From assembly GCA_021812925.1 (NCBI GenBank), contig JAKAMK010000034.1:1-8641 (forward strand): a stretch of 8,641 nt of DNA. Reading direction: 5' to 3'. Below, piece by piece: positions 1 through 6,909 of this stretch; position 1 is the stretch's first letter; each line of letters starts with the position of its first letter. The notes under the pieces are model-generated. The model did not search any database and was not told the origin of the DNA. It saw only the letters and a program-made list of their open reading frames with translations. The stretch is from a bacterium. GTDB lineage: Bacteria > Patescibacteria > Paceibacteria > UBA9973 > UBA2103. A program made the translations under genes and the position numbers.

Positions 1-316
1 TTGCCAGGTGGTCCGCACGGAACCGTCCGCCGCAGCTCTTACAGTCGACGAGCGGGTCGGTGAATCCGGCGACGTGGCCGGACGCTTCCCAAAGCTTCGG
101 GTTCTGGATTATCGCGCCATCGACCCCGAAGACGTCATCGCGCTCCTGCACCATACGGCGCCACCAGAGCTGCTTCAGGTTGTTCTCGAGCTCGACGCCC
201 ATCGGACCGAAATCGTAGAAGCCGGCGAGTCCGCCATAAATCTCGCTCGCAGGAAATACGAACCCGCGGCGTTTGGCGAGCGAGACTATCTTTTCCATGA
301 GAGAGAGGTCGGCCAT
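1..316 (-). CDS. glyS: Glycyl-tRNA synthetase (single-chain, class II), N-terminal part
   Basis: GlyRS charges tRNA-Gly with glycine in the cytoplasm, using ATP. The ATG at 316-314 opens a frame that stays open to the left edge, giving about 105 residues; the C-terminal part lies outside the window. The start ([20 protein letters not shown]) and the following SSEIYGG-like stretch (here [20 protein letters not shown]) match the N-terminus of the alpha2 bacterial/eukaryotic GlyRS, not the alpha2-beta2 form. The next diagnostic stretch is [20 protein letters not shown], then [10 protein letters not shown] and a [12 protein letters not shown] segment with a Cys-x-x-Cys pair, as in this family. 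A second ATG six codons in (298-296) is possible, but the family usually has the longer N-terminus. The gene follows the surface-protein stop by 29 nt with no strong promoter or Shine-Dalgarno sequence, so it is probably the distal gene of the ileS operon. Confidence 0.93.
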   Translation of the reverse strand, partial: MADLSLMEKIVSLAKRRGFVFPASEIYGGLAGFYDFGPMGVELENNLKQLWWRRMVQERDDVFGVDGAIIQNPKLWEASGHVAGFTDPLVDCKSCGGRFRADHLA

Positions 317-345
317 ATGCAAAGAAACTTACACGAAGTACCGCG

Positions 346-2211
346 CTATTGCACGGTCGAGTCTGTCGGGACATACCCCGGATCGCCCGTCGTCTCCGTC
401 GTCACTGCGTTCGCCGAGGTCGTCACCTGCACGCCCGAGTAGCGATCGTAGCCCGTGAACGCGGTCGGGCCGACGATGACCGGTGCGGTTCCCTGCTGCG
501 CGGAGGACGGGGTGAACGAGACCTGGAACGCCGCCTCGGCGACGCCGCCCGGAGTAAGGTCGGCCGCGTTCCAGGTGACCGTGCGGGAACCGGAGTCGTA
601 GGTGACCGCGCCGCTTGTCTTCCCCGTGAAGGTGACGTAGCTCGGCAAGATGGCGGAAACCGAGGCGCCCGCGACGGCGCTCCCCTCGTCCTGCGCGCGC
701 CAGACGATCGTGTACGTGGTCGGCGTATTCGGCGTGGGCGGGATGGGACCCGTGTTCGCGAACGGCCCGGTCGTGTGGTACGAGAGCGCGGAGAGCGCGA
801 CCGCGGTCGTCACCTTCGCGACGACGGTCTGCGAGGCGCTCACCTGCTCCGGCACATTCGCCTGCCCCACGCGCGTGCCCGAAACCGAAATCGTGAACGT
901 GACCTGCGGCGCGCCGGAGGTCGTCGCGGGGAGCGTGCTGAAGGAGAATGTGCCGAGGCCGGAAGCGCCCGGGGCCATGGAGGCGAGCGAGGGATCGGTG
1001 TCCTGGCTGAAGAGCACGGTGTGCGTCGAGGAGTCGTAGTAGCCGTTCGTGGTCGCGACGCTCCCGTAGTCGACCGCGCCCGAGAGCTGCACGGCGACCG
1101 TCGCGTTCGTGACGTTCGTCGAGAGCGTATTCGCGTAGGACACGGTCACGCTCTCTTTCGCGCCCGGCGCGACCACGGGCGTGGCGGACGAGGCACCGTT
1201 TATAGAAAGCGCGGTCGCGATGAAGGGCGACACGATCGTGACCGTCGCATCCTGCGTCATGTAGGTGACCGCGATGGCGGAGTCGCCGGCGGTCTGCGCG
1301 GTGCCCACGGTGAAGTGGAAGACGCGCTGCTCGCTATCCTGCCCCACGAGGGTGCCTGAGAGCGTGATGTCTTTGGACGCGCCCGGCGCGAGCGTGCCGA
1401 CGACGAAGCTCGAACCCGAGAGCGGGAGCGAGGACGACGCGACCGTGAAGCCGAACGGCAGCGAATTCTGCACGACGACGTTGTCGATGGGCACGGTCGC
1501 GTTGTTGCGCACGGTGAGCGAAAGCGAGAGCGGCTTCCCGGAAACCGTCTCGGCGAGCGTGTCGACGGACACCGAGAGCGGTGTCGAGGAGATGGCGAGC
1601 GCGTAGGTAGACTTCTTCACGAAGGTCGCGCTGCTCCCCGCCGCGCCGAAGGAGAACGAGACCGGCAGGGAGAGCGACTGCCCGGCTGCGCCGAAGACGA
1701 CCGCCTTGATCGAGCGGGTCACCGTCTCGCCCGAGGCGAGCGTGCCGAGGTTCTCCGTGTAGCGCGGGTACGGCGTGAGGAGGTTATCCGCGCTCCGCGA
1801 ACCCGACGGGAAATCGACCTCGATGGTCGCGTTCGTGACCGCGACGGGATTGCGGTTCGTGATGGCGAGCGAGAGCGGCACGGTATCGCCGCCCGCGATG
1901 GTTGTCGGGCCTTGGATGGCTACGTCGATGTTGTTCACCGAGACGGTGTTCCCGCCATAGTAGAGGAGGTACCCGGCGATACCGCCCGCAATGAGGAAAA
2001 AAGCGAATGCGAATCCGAAAAAGTATGCCGCAAGGCGCACGTGCCGCTTGCCGCGACGATGCACGGCCGAGGATTTCTCTTGCCAGGCGTGCGGGGTCTC
2101 GTGCGCACCCGCGCGCACGAGACCCTCGTCGAGCACGGCTGCCGGCGCATCACGCGCATAGAGCCGCTCGCGCGCGTGTTCGAGTGAGGAAAGGTCGTCC
2201 GAGGGCGGCAT
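346..2211 (-). CDS. Membrane-anchored surface protein with four DUF11-like Ig-fold repeats
   Basis: I recognise the architecture but not a named gene. The 621-residue protein has a charged cytoplasmic N-terminus of about 58 residues ending in a basic patch (HRRGKRHVR). One transmembrane segment follows at about 60-85 (AYFFGFAFAFFLIAGGIAGY). The remaining ~535 residues are Ser/Thr/Val/Ala-rich and beta-strand-like. They contain four approximate repeats, near 90-210, 212-330, 333-470 and 473-605. Each has a core like LxLxVxNxxxxxxxNxxVxxxLP and a later GTLAPGxxxxIxxxxxxxG, which is typical of DUF11/CARDB-type extracellular Ig-like domains. No cysteine is present. The topology is that of a type II signal-anchor protein with its C-terminus outside. 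I infer a structural or adhesive surface role. It ends in TAG, and lies 18 nt after recO and 29 nt before glyS. A -10 element six nt before the ATG suggests it can also be transcribed separately. Confidence 0.85.
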   Translation of the reverse strand: MPPSDDLSSLEHARERLYARDAPAAVLDEGLVRAGAHETPHAWQEKSSAVHRRGKRHVRLAAYFFGFAFAFFLIAGGIAGYLLYYGGNTVSVNNIDVAIQGPTTIAGGDTVPLSLAITNRNPVAVTNATIEVDFPSGSRSADNLLTPYPRYTENLGTLASGETVTRSIKAVVFGAAGQSLSLPVSFSFGAAGSSATFVKKSTYALAISSTPLSVSVDTLAETVSGKPLSLSLTVRNNATVPIDNVVVQNSLPFGFTVASSSLPLSGSSFVVGTLAPGASKDITLSGTLVGQDSEQRVFHFTVGTAQTAGDSAIAVTYMTQDATVTIVSPFIATALSINGASSATPVVAPGAKESVTVSYANTLSTNVTNATVAVQLSGAVDYGSVATTNGYYDSSTHTVLFSQDTDPSLASMAPGASGLGTFSFSTLPATTSGAPQVTFTISVSGTRVGQANVPEQVSASQTVVAKVTTAVALSALSYHTTGPFANTGPIPPTPNTPTTYTIVWRAQDEGSAVAGASVSAILPSYVTFTGKTSGAVTYDSGSRTVTWNAADLTPGGVAEAAFQVSFTPSSAQQGTAPVIVGPTAFTGYDRYSGVQVTTSANAVTTETTGDPGYVPTDSTVQ

Positions 2212-2217
2212 GCAGAC

Positions 2218-2226
2218 AGTATAGCA
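2218..2226 (-). promoter_or_regulatory. Extended -10 element (TGC-TATACT) directly upstream of the surface-protein start
   Basis: On the minus strand TGCTATACT ends six nt before the ATG at 2211. TATACT matches five of six bases of TATAAT, and the preceding TGC is the TGn of an extended -10. No -35 box is visible at 16-18 nt spacing, as expected for extended -10 promoters. Transcription would begin at or next to the A of the start codon, giving a leaderless mRNA. It lies in the 18-nt gap after recO, just beyond the recO stop codon. Confidence 0.55.
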
Positions 2227-2229
2227 GCG

Positions 2230-2796
2230 CTACAGGCCGCTCGCCGCGATGCCGCGGTTCACGCGCGCCACGTACGCGGCGCGCGCTCGCGCGATGTCTG
2301 CGAGCAGCTCCGGCGAGAACGGGTCGGCCGCCACGTGGGCGCCGTCGTCGAAGCCGAAGGCGGCGAGGAGCGCAAGCGCGGCGGCTATTTCGAGTGCGTC
2401 GTGCTCGACCTCGGGCCGCGCCGCGAGCGCCTCGAGGAACGCGGCGAAGGCCGGGTACGCTGCCGTGTCGGGCGCTTCGCCGGGCGAGAGCCGCAGGAGG
2501 AGCCCGGCGACGCGCCCCGCGCGTTCGCGCGGCTCGGCTCCGCCGAGCCGCGCGAACCAGTTCTCGCCTAGCACCGCGCCCGTGAGCCGCCACCCTTCTT
2601 TCCCCCGCACGAGGACGAGGTCGCTCTCGGCCAAGGTAGGGAGTGCGGCGGAGAGCTTTGCACCCGAGCGCCGAAGCCCCTGCGCGCGCACGCGCACGAC
2701 GCCGAGGTCGCGCGTGAGGATGGTCACGAGCGTGTTCGCCTCACCCGCGCTCGTGCGCGCGAGTACGAGCCCCCGCGTGTCGTACTTGTGCCGCAT
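2230..2796 (-). CDS. recO: DNA repair protein RecO (short form)
   Basis: RecO works with RecR (and RecF) to load RecA onto SSB-coated single-stranded DNA during gap repair, and it anneals complementary strands. The N-terminal ~77 residues fit the RecO OB-fold: the start TRGLVLARTSAGEANTLVTI, then LTRDLGVVRVRAQGLRR, then LVLVRGKEGWRLTGA. The rest (about 82-180) is Ala/Leu/Arg-rich and helical, like the RecO C-terminal domain. At 188 residues it is shorter than the roughly 240 of E. coli RecO. It has no cysteine, so the zinc-binding motif present in many RecO proteins is absent. The ATG at 2796 is 21 nt downstream of the ileS stop, with no Shine-Dalgarno sequence, so co-transcription with ileS is likely. 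It ends in TAG. The identification rests mainly on the OB-fold half. Confidence 0.83.
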   Translation of the reverse strand: MRHKYDTRGLVLARTSAGEANTLVTILTRDLGVVRVRAQGLRRSGAKLSAALPTLAESDLVLVRGKEGWRLTGAVLGENWFARLGGAEPRERAGRVAGLLLRLSPGEAPDTAAYPAFAAFLEALAARPEVEHDALEIAAALALLAAFGFDDGAHVAADPFSPELLADIARARAAYVARVNRGIAASGL

Positions 2797-2801
2797 GAAT
2801 G

Positions 2802-2839
2802 CAGTAGGCAGTCAGAATTACGTCTCCTGCTGCCTGCTG
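2802..2839 (-). repeat. Imperfect inverted repeat across the ileS stop / recO leader
   Basis: Plus-strand arm CAG-t-AGGCAG-t-CAG (2802-2815) faces CTG-CTGCCT-g-CTG (2827-2839). They pair as 3+6+3 bp with one mismatch and one bulge, enclosing the ileS TAA in the loop. No U-tract follows, so it is not a standard intrinsic terminator. It could be a processing site or shield the recO start, or simply reflect low-complexity CTG/CAG-rich sequence. Confidence 0.4.
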
Positions 2840-5800
2840 TCTGCTGCCTTCTTCAGACTGAACTTCACCGTACCCGAAGAAAGTTCCGCCGTGTACGGGC
2901 CGTCGCCCTTCACTACGTCGACCGCGTCGCCCTGCGCGAAGCCCTCGCTCTTTCTCGCTTCCGCGACTGCGCGCGCGAAGGCGCGTTCGTCGCCCTCCGC
3001 GACGAGCTCCGGCGTGAGCTCGGTATCGAGCTCGACCGCCGAGTAGCCTGTCACGACCTTCTTCACGTTCACCTCTTCCGCGAGGAGCGCCGCAAGCTCG
3101 GGCGTGAGCTCGTCCTGTACGCGGAGCTTCGCAAGCGGCTGGCGCACTTTCACGCCCGCCTTCTGGCGCAGCTGAAGCGCGTCTGAGGCGAGCGCGCGGA
3201 CGCGCTCCATCCCGTGCATGAGCGCGCGGTCGTCGCGCCGACCGAACCACGCGAATCCGAAAAGCCCACCGCCCTGCTCGGGCCACGCGGCGAGGTGCAC
3301 GCTCTTCGGATCGTGCTCGTGCTTCACCGCCTGGTACACGCGCTCGGCAAGAAACGGGGCGAACGGCGCGAAGAGGCGCGCGGACGCGTGGAGCACGTCG
3401 CGCAGGGTCGCGAGCGCCGCGGCGTCGCCCTCGCGCGCACGGTCGCGGATGCGCCGCACGTACCACTGCGAGAGGTCCTCGGCAAGTTTCGCGAGGGTAC
3501 GCGACGCCTCGAAGAGGTCGTACCGGTCAAGCGCGGCGGTCACCGTCTCCGTCGTCTCCGCGAGCCGTGCGCGCATCCAGCGGTCAAGCACGGTCTCTTC
3601 GCCCGCTTTCGTCGCACCCTTGAAGAGCTCGTAGAAATTCGCGCTGTTCTCGAGCCACGACAGCACCTTCGCCGCCTCTTTCACGGTCTTCTCGTCGTAG
3701 TTCTTCGTGTCGCCCGGGCCGGTCACCGAGTACATCCAGAACCGGAGCGCATCGACGCCCCACTGGTCCATCTCGGCCCACGGGTCGACCACGTTCCCCT
3801 TCGACTTGCTCATCTTCTGCCCTTCCGCATCGAGGAGGTGTCCGAGCGAGACGACATTCTTGTACGCCTTGCCGCGCCCCATGAGGGTACCGACCGCAAG
3901 CAGCGTGTAGAACCAGCCGCGCGTCTGATCGATGGCCTCCGAGATGTAGTCGGCCGGGTATGGAATCTTCGAGAGGTACCGCGCGAGCGTGTCCTTCGGC
4001 GCTTTCTCTTTCGCGCCCTGCGCGAACGGCATTGCGCCCGAGTCGAACCACACGTCGATGACCTCACTCACGCGGCGGAGCTCGGTGCCCTTCTCGGACA
4101 CGAGCGTGACGTCGTCGATGTACGGCCGGTGCAGGTCGAGCTCGTAGTCATCGTTGTGCGGGAGCGGCACGAAGTCGAGCTCCTGTACCGCGCCGTTCTT
4201 CGCGCTCGCGAGCACGCGATCGAGGATGCCATCCGCCGCCTCCTTGTCCGCGCCCGCAACGAGCACGGCAGCGGACTCGAACATGACCCCGTGTCCCACG
4301 ACGAGCACCCGCTCATTCGCGAGCGTCCGCTCGAGCTCGTAGAGGAAGGAGCCGAACCGGTTCTTCGCATCGAAATAGCTCTCGCCGCCCGGTATCGCGT
4401 CCGCGTAGCGGTGCGTGCGCTTCCACTCCCAAAACGCGTCGAACCTGCCCGGCTGCTTGCCGCTATAGTCCCCGAGCCCGAGCTCGCGGAGCCGGTCGTC
4501 GTAGACGATCGTATCCTTCGCGATGCCGAGCGCCTCCGCGACACTCTCCGCAGTCTGCTTCGTACGCAGCAAGGGCGACGCGTAGATCTTCGTGATGCCC
4601 TCGCGCGCGAGCCGCTTCCCCGCTTCGCGCACCTCCGTACGGCCGAGCTCGGTGAGGCCGTTCGAGGCTTCGCCATCGGAGTCGAGGTACTGCTTCGCGT
4701 TTCCCTCCGACTGCCCATGCCGCATGAGGAAGTACCGGTTGCCGCTTTTCTTCGTGTGCGACTTCAGTTCCTCGGCCGAACCGATGACGAGCTGCTCCGC
4801 GCCGTCTTCGCTCCGCCACACGGGCAGAGGCGTCCCCCAGTACCGTTCGCGCGATATCGCCCAATCCTTCACGCCGCGCAGCCACTCGCCCATGCGCCCG
4901 TCGCGGATGTACGCAGGCTCCCAGTGCACGCCCTCGTTCTCCTTGACCAGCGTGTCGCGGAGGTCCTGCATGCGGAAGTACCACGAGTCGCGCGCGTAGT
5001 AGACGAGACGCGTCTTGCAGCGCCAGCAGAACGGGTAGCTGTGCTCGTACTTGCTCTTCGCGAAGAGAAGGTTTTTCGCGGCGAGGTCTTTCACGATGTC
5101 GACCGCGAGCTCCTCGTCCACGACCGAACGGCCGGCGAGCTCGCCCGTACCCTCGATGAACTTCCCTTCCTGCGAGACGAGGTGCACCTTGGGAAGCCCG
5201 AGCGCGGTGCCGAGGTCGAAGTCCTCCTGGCCGTACATGACCGCGGTGTGCACGATGCCCGTGCCGTCCTCGGTCGTGACGAAATCCGCCGGGTACACCT
5301 GGAACGCCCTCGCGAACTTCGGCTTCTCGGATTCGGGCGCGAGGGAGCGCGCATACGGATACAGCGGCTCGTACGCGAGACCGACGAGCGCCGCGCCGCG
5401 CACGGTCTTCTCGACGTTCGCATCCGCGAGCCCGAGGTCCGCGAGCCGCGCGGACGCCGCTATCGCGTAACCGTCGGCGCGCTGCACAATTTTGTATTCA
5501 ACATGCTCGCCGACCGCCAAGGCGACGTTCCCGGGCAGGGTCCACGGCGTCGTCGTCCACGCGAGGAGGAAGACGTCGCCCGCGAGCCCGAGCTTCTCTT
5601 TCGCGTTCGTCACCTTGAACTTCGCGGTCACGGTGAGGTCCTTCACGTCCTGGTAGCCCTGCGCGAGCTCGTGCGCGGAGAGCGCGGTGCCGCAGCGCGG
5701 GCACCACGGCACGATCTTGTAGTCCTTGTAGAGGCGGCCATCGTCGGCGACGTGCTTGAAGACGTGCCACAGCACTTCCATGTACGGCGCGTCGAACGTG

Positions 5801-6243
5801 AAGTACGCCTTCGACTCGTCGACCCAGTAGCCGATGCGCTTCGTGAATTTCGCCCAGAGGTCGATGTAGCGCAGGACGCTCGCGCGGCACTTCGCGTTGA
5901 ACGCGGCGACGCCGTACTTCTCGATGTCGGGCTTACCGGAAAAGCCGAGCTCCTTCTCGACTTCGAGCTCGACCGGCAAGCCGTGCGTGTCCCAGCCGGC
6001 GCGACGCGAGACGCGGTACCCGCGCATGGTCTTGTAGCGCGGGATGGCGTCCTTGAATGCGCGACTCTCGAGGTGGTGGATGCCCGGCTTCCCGTTCGCG
6101 GTCGGCGGGCCCTCGTAGAACACGAAATCGCCCTTCGGTGCGGACTTTTCGAGACTCTTCTCGAAGATGCGTTCGCGCTCCCAGAACGCGAGCGTCTCTT
6201 CCTCTTTCCGCGCTATCTCCGATTTCTGCGGGCCATCCGTCAT
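2818..6243 (-). CDS. ileS: Isoleucyl-tRNA synthetase with an inserted histidine-phosphatase domain
   Basis: IleRS attaches isoleucine to tRNA-Ile and hydrolyses mischarged valine. From the chosen ATG (6243) the protein has 1141 residues. In order: the HIGH-type motif [12 protein letters not shown] (~46-57), [10 protein letters not shown] (83-92), a CPRC zinc pair (181-184), editing-domain signatures [10 protein letters not shown] (230-239) and GIVHTAV with GQEDFDLG (~329-345), a second pair CWRC (406-409), [17 protein letters not shown] (460-476), an inserted phosphatase (~502-695), DLHRPYID (703-710), VIDVWFDSG (728-736), KMSKSKGN (810-817), the helical anticodon-binding domain (~885-1000) and a C-terminal DUF5915-like tail. 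Excluding the insert, the length is normal for the family. An upstream in-frame ATG at 6288 exists, but it lies upstream of the -35/-10 boxes, whereas 6243 sits eight nt past the -10 and its product [20 protein letters not shown] begins as the family does. It ends in TAA, 21 nt before recO. Confidence 0.96.
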   Translation of the reverse strand: MTDGPQKSEIARKEEETLAFWERERIFEKSLEKSAPKGDFVFYEGPPTANGKPGIHHLESRAFKDAIPRYKTMRGYRVSRRAGWDTHGLPVELEVEKELGFSGKPDIEKYGVAAFNAKCRASVLRYIDLWAKFTKRIGYWVDESKAYFTFDAPYMEVLWHVFKHVADDGRLYKDYKIVPWCPRCGTALSAHELAQGYQDVKDLTVTAKFKVTNAKEKLGLAGDVFLLAWTTTPWTLPGNVALAVGEHVEYKIVQRADGYAIAASARLADLGLADANVEKTVRGAALVGLAYEPLYPYARSLAPESEKPKFARAFQVYPADFVTTEDGTGIVHTAVMYGQEDFDLGTALGLPKVHLVSQEGKFIEGTGELAGRSVVDEELAVDIVKDLAAKNLLFAKSKYEHSYPFCWRCKTRLVYYARDSWYFRMQDLRDTLVKENEGVHWEPAYIRDGRMGEWLRGVKDWAISRERYWGTPLPVWRSEDGAEQLVIGSAEELKSHTKKSGNRYFLMRHGQSEGNAKQYLDSDGEASNGLTELGRTEVREAGKRLAREGITKIYASPLLRTKQTAESVAEALGIAKDTIVYDDRLRELGLGDYSGKQPGRFDAFWEWKRTHRYADAIPGGESYFDAKNRFGSFLYELERTLANERVLVVGHGVMFESAAVLVAGADKEAADGILDRVLASAKNGAVQELDFVPLPHNDDYELDLHRPYIDDVTLVSEKGTELRRVSEVIDVWFDSGAMPFAQGAKEKAPKDTLARYLSKIPYPADYISEAIDQTRGWFYTLLAVGTLMGRGKAYKNVVSLGHLLDAEGQKMSKSKGNVVDPWAEMDQWGVDALRFWMYSVTGPGDTKNYDEKTVKEAAKVLSWLENSANFYELFKGATKAGEETVLDRWMRARLAETTETVTAALDRYDLFEASRTLAKLAEDLSQWYVRRIRDRAREGDAAALATLRDVLHASARLFAPFAPFLAERVYQAVKHEHDPKSVHLAAWPEQGGGLFGFAWFGRRDDRALMHGMERVRALASDALQLRQKAGVKVRQPLAKLRVQDELTPELAALLAEEVNVKKVVTGYSAVELDTELTPELVAEGDERAFARAVAEARKSEGFAQGDAVDVVKGDGPYTAELSSGTVKFSLKKAADSRQQET
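4159..4740 (-). other. Histidine-phosphatase (PGM-like) domain inserted in IleRS
   Basis: Within IleRS, about residues 502-695 form a complete histidine phosphatase domain. It contains the nucleophile motif [10 protein letters not shown] (RHG, with His at 509), then [26 protein letters not shown] (the second catalytic Arg), the acidic motif [25 protein letters not shown], and [10 protein letters not shown] with the second catalytic His (~650). All residues of the family's two-His, two-Arg, one-Glu site are visible, so it should be an active phosphomonoesterase or related phosphohydrolase. Its substrate cannot be read from sequence. It lies between VIGSAEELK and [12 protein letters not shown], where ordinary IleRS enzymes have a short connection. 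There is no stop, start or frame change at either boundary. Confidence 0.92.
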
Positions 6244-6251
6244 ATCGGGTA

Positions 6252-6280
6252 ACAATAGCCCCGACACCGACGAATGCCAA
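6252..6280 (-). promoter_or_regulatory. Promoter of the ileS-recO-surface protein-glyS unit
   Basis: On the minus strand, TTGGCA (6280-6275, five of six bases of TTGACA) is followed by exactly 17 nt and TATTGT (6257-6252, four of six of TATAAT). The -10 ends eight nt before the ATG at 6243, so the transcript would be leaderless or nearly so. Between this promoter and the terminator at 6375-6409 (about 6281-6374) I see no gene, tRNA, T-box or riboswitch-like structure. Confidence 0.65.
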
Positions 6281-6374
6281 GTATCCACGCGATATTCTGG
6301 GCGCCACCACTATCTACTCGCGATCCACTACGGCGCGCACCGCGCGTCGGTAACGAGGTAAACGTTTGCCGCCG

Positions 6375-6409
6375 AAAAAAGAAACGCCGCCGGTTTTTGG
6401 ACCGGCGGC
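6375..6409 (-). terminator. Intrinsic terminator of the two-gene small-protein unit
   Basis: In the minus-strand RNA, GCCGCCGGT and ACCGGCGGC form a perfect 9-bp GC-rich stem (6401-6409 with 6386-6394) around a 6-nt CCAAAA loop. A GTTTCTTTTTT tract follows (down to 6375). It begins 15 nt after the stop codon of the 6425-6652 gene and separates it from the ileS promoter. Confidence 0.88.
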
Positions 6410-6424
6410 AAGTCGAGGAACAAG

Positions 6425-6652
6425 TTATGAGGAAACGAGACCGAACGGGACGACGGAGACACCGCCGTACCGTCCGCTTTCCGAAGACTCGAGTGCTGCC
6501 CGCGCCTGCGGAGCCAGTTCACGCGGTTTTACCGCAGGAAAGTGGCTGCCGCATACCGAGCCATCGGGTCCCGCACGGAACGTGACGGGACACCCGATGG
6601 CTGCGGCGGTCGTGACGAGCACTTCGAGCGACTGGTGGCGGGTGTGCGTCAC
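6425..6652 (-). CDS. Small conserved-looking protein of unknown function, second gene of a coupled pair
   Basis: I do not recognise this 75-residue protein. It starts with GTG (6652-6650) and ends in TAA. The order looks like helix (HQSLEVLVTTAAAIG), strand (PVTFRAGPDGSVCG), helix (PRELAPQARAALESS) and strand (YGGVSVVPFGLV), suggesting a small alpha/beta fold. It has two cysteines (21, 34) and no signal peptide or membrane segment. Three features support it as a real gene: a strong Shine-Dalgarno GGGAGG five nt before the GTG, a GTGA overlap with the stop of the preceding small gene (translational coupling), and an intrinsic terminator 15 nt after its stop. It probably works with its upstream partner. 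A toxin-antitoxin or other two-component small-protein module is possible on layout alone, but no family signature supports that. Confidence 0.68.
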   Translation of the reverse strand: MTHTRHQSLEVLVTTAAAIGCPVTFRAGPDGSVCGSHFPAVKPRELAPQARAALESSESGRYGGVSVVPFGLVSS

Positions 6653-6843
6653 TTGCGCCTCCCGCCGCCATTCGGACGAACGCTGCCCTTATCCGAAACC
6701 TTGCGGAGCTTGCCCCGACGCGCGTCTTCAGGGAGTGCTTCCCCGAAGCTCGCGCGTGGCACATGCTTCGCAATGACTCCCTTCCCTTTGGAAGCCGGGT
6801 TCGGCGTGTGTTCGGGCTGCCAGTCGATACTGTCGTTACTCAA
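6649..6843 (-). CDS. Small basic protein of unknown function, first gene of a coupled pair
   Basis: I do not recognise this 64-residue protein. It begins MSNDSIDWQPEHTP, is hydrophilic throughout, and ends in a strongly basic, Gly/Arg/Lys-rich tail (PNGGGRRK). It looks largely disordered, perhaps nucleic-acid binding (inference from composition only). The start is TTG at 6843-6841, chosen because AGGGGGA lies seven nt upstream and a good promoter lies 37 nt upstream; no better start is in frame. Its TGA overlaps the GTG of the next gene in a GTGA junction. A plus-strand frame (6366-6776) and another minus-strand frame (6519-6773) overlap this stretch but lack such signals. Confidence 0.65.
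   Translation of the reverse strand: MSNDSIDWQPEHTPNPASKGKGVIAKHVPRASFGEALPEDARRGKLRKVSDKGSVRPNGGGRRK
6658..6663 (-). promoter_or_regulatory. Shine-Dalgarno site for the 6425-6652 gene
   Basis: GGGAGG on the minus strand is five nt before the GTG at 6652. It sits inside the last codons of the upstream small gene, whose TGA overlaps the GTG. It decides this GTG as the start and indicates coupled translation. Confidence 0.7.
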
Positions 6844-6849
6844 GAGCTA

Positions 6850-6856
6850 TCCCCCT
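6850..6856 (-). promoter_or_regulatory. Shine-Dalgarno site for the 6649-6843 gene
   Basis: AGGGGGA on the minus strand ends six nt before the TTG at 6843 (seven nt from the last G of the G-run). It supports use of the uncommon TTG start in a roughly 30-nt leader. Confidence 0.55.
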
Positions 6857-6879
6857 TGGTTGGCAGAATTGCCGGAAAT

Positions 6880-6908
6880 ACTATACCGACTTTCATACCG
6901 TTTAGCAA
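6880..6908 (-). promoter_or_regulatory. Promoter of the small-protein pair
   Basis: On the minus strand, TTGCTA (6908-6903, four of six of TTGACA), exactly 17 nt, then TATAGT (6885-6880, five of six of TATAAT). The -35 starts within two nt of the argS stop codon. The predicted start site near 6873 leaves a short leader containing the Shine-Dalgarno site. No terminator separates argS from this promoter, so readthrough from argS is also possible. Confidence 0.72.
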
Positions 6909-6909
6909 G

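Noticed and set aside
349..1359. A 336-codon plus-strand frame opposite the surface-protein gene
   Set aside because: Its translation is Arg/Gly/Asp-biased low complexity, as expected from the antisense of a Val/Ser/Thr-rich gene. The minus strand shows a coherent transmembrane segment and repeated domains.
3214..6252. A 1012-codon open frame on the plus strand antisense to ileS
   Set aside because: It mirrors the ileS frame in GC-rich DNA, is extremely Arg/Val/Leu/His-rich with no recognisable motif, and the opposite strand has unmistakable IleRS and phosphatase motifs plus a promoter.
6244..6288. Longer ileS start at the ATG at 6288, adding 15 residues
   Set aside because: The extension would place the TTGGCA and TATTGT promoter boxes inside the coding region, and it has no similarity to the IleRS N-terminus. 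The ATG at 6243 fits both.
6281..6374. A tRNA, T-box or riboswitch upstream of ileS
   Set aside because: No T-loop, acceptor-stem pairing or T-box sequence was found, and the promoter lies only about ten nt from the start codon, leaving no room for a leader.
6366..6776. A 136-codon plus-strand frame in the argS-ileS interval
   Set aside because: It has no promoter or Shine-Dalgarno signal and starts inside the minus-strand terminator. The promoter, Shine-Dalgarno sites, GTGA overlap and terminator all support the two minus-strand genes.
6862..6873. Short inverted repeat GGCA-gaat-TGCC in the small-operon leader, as an operator
   Set aside because: A 4-bp stem is too short to support without a second copy or conservation.
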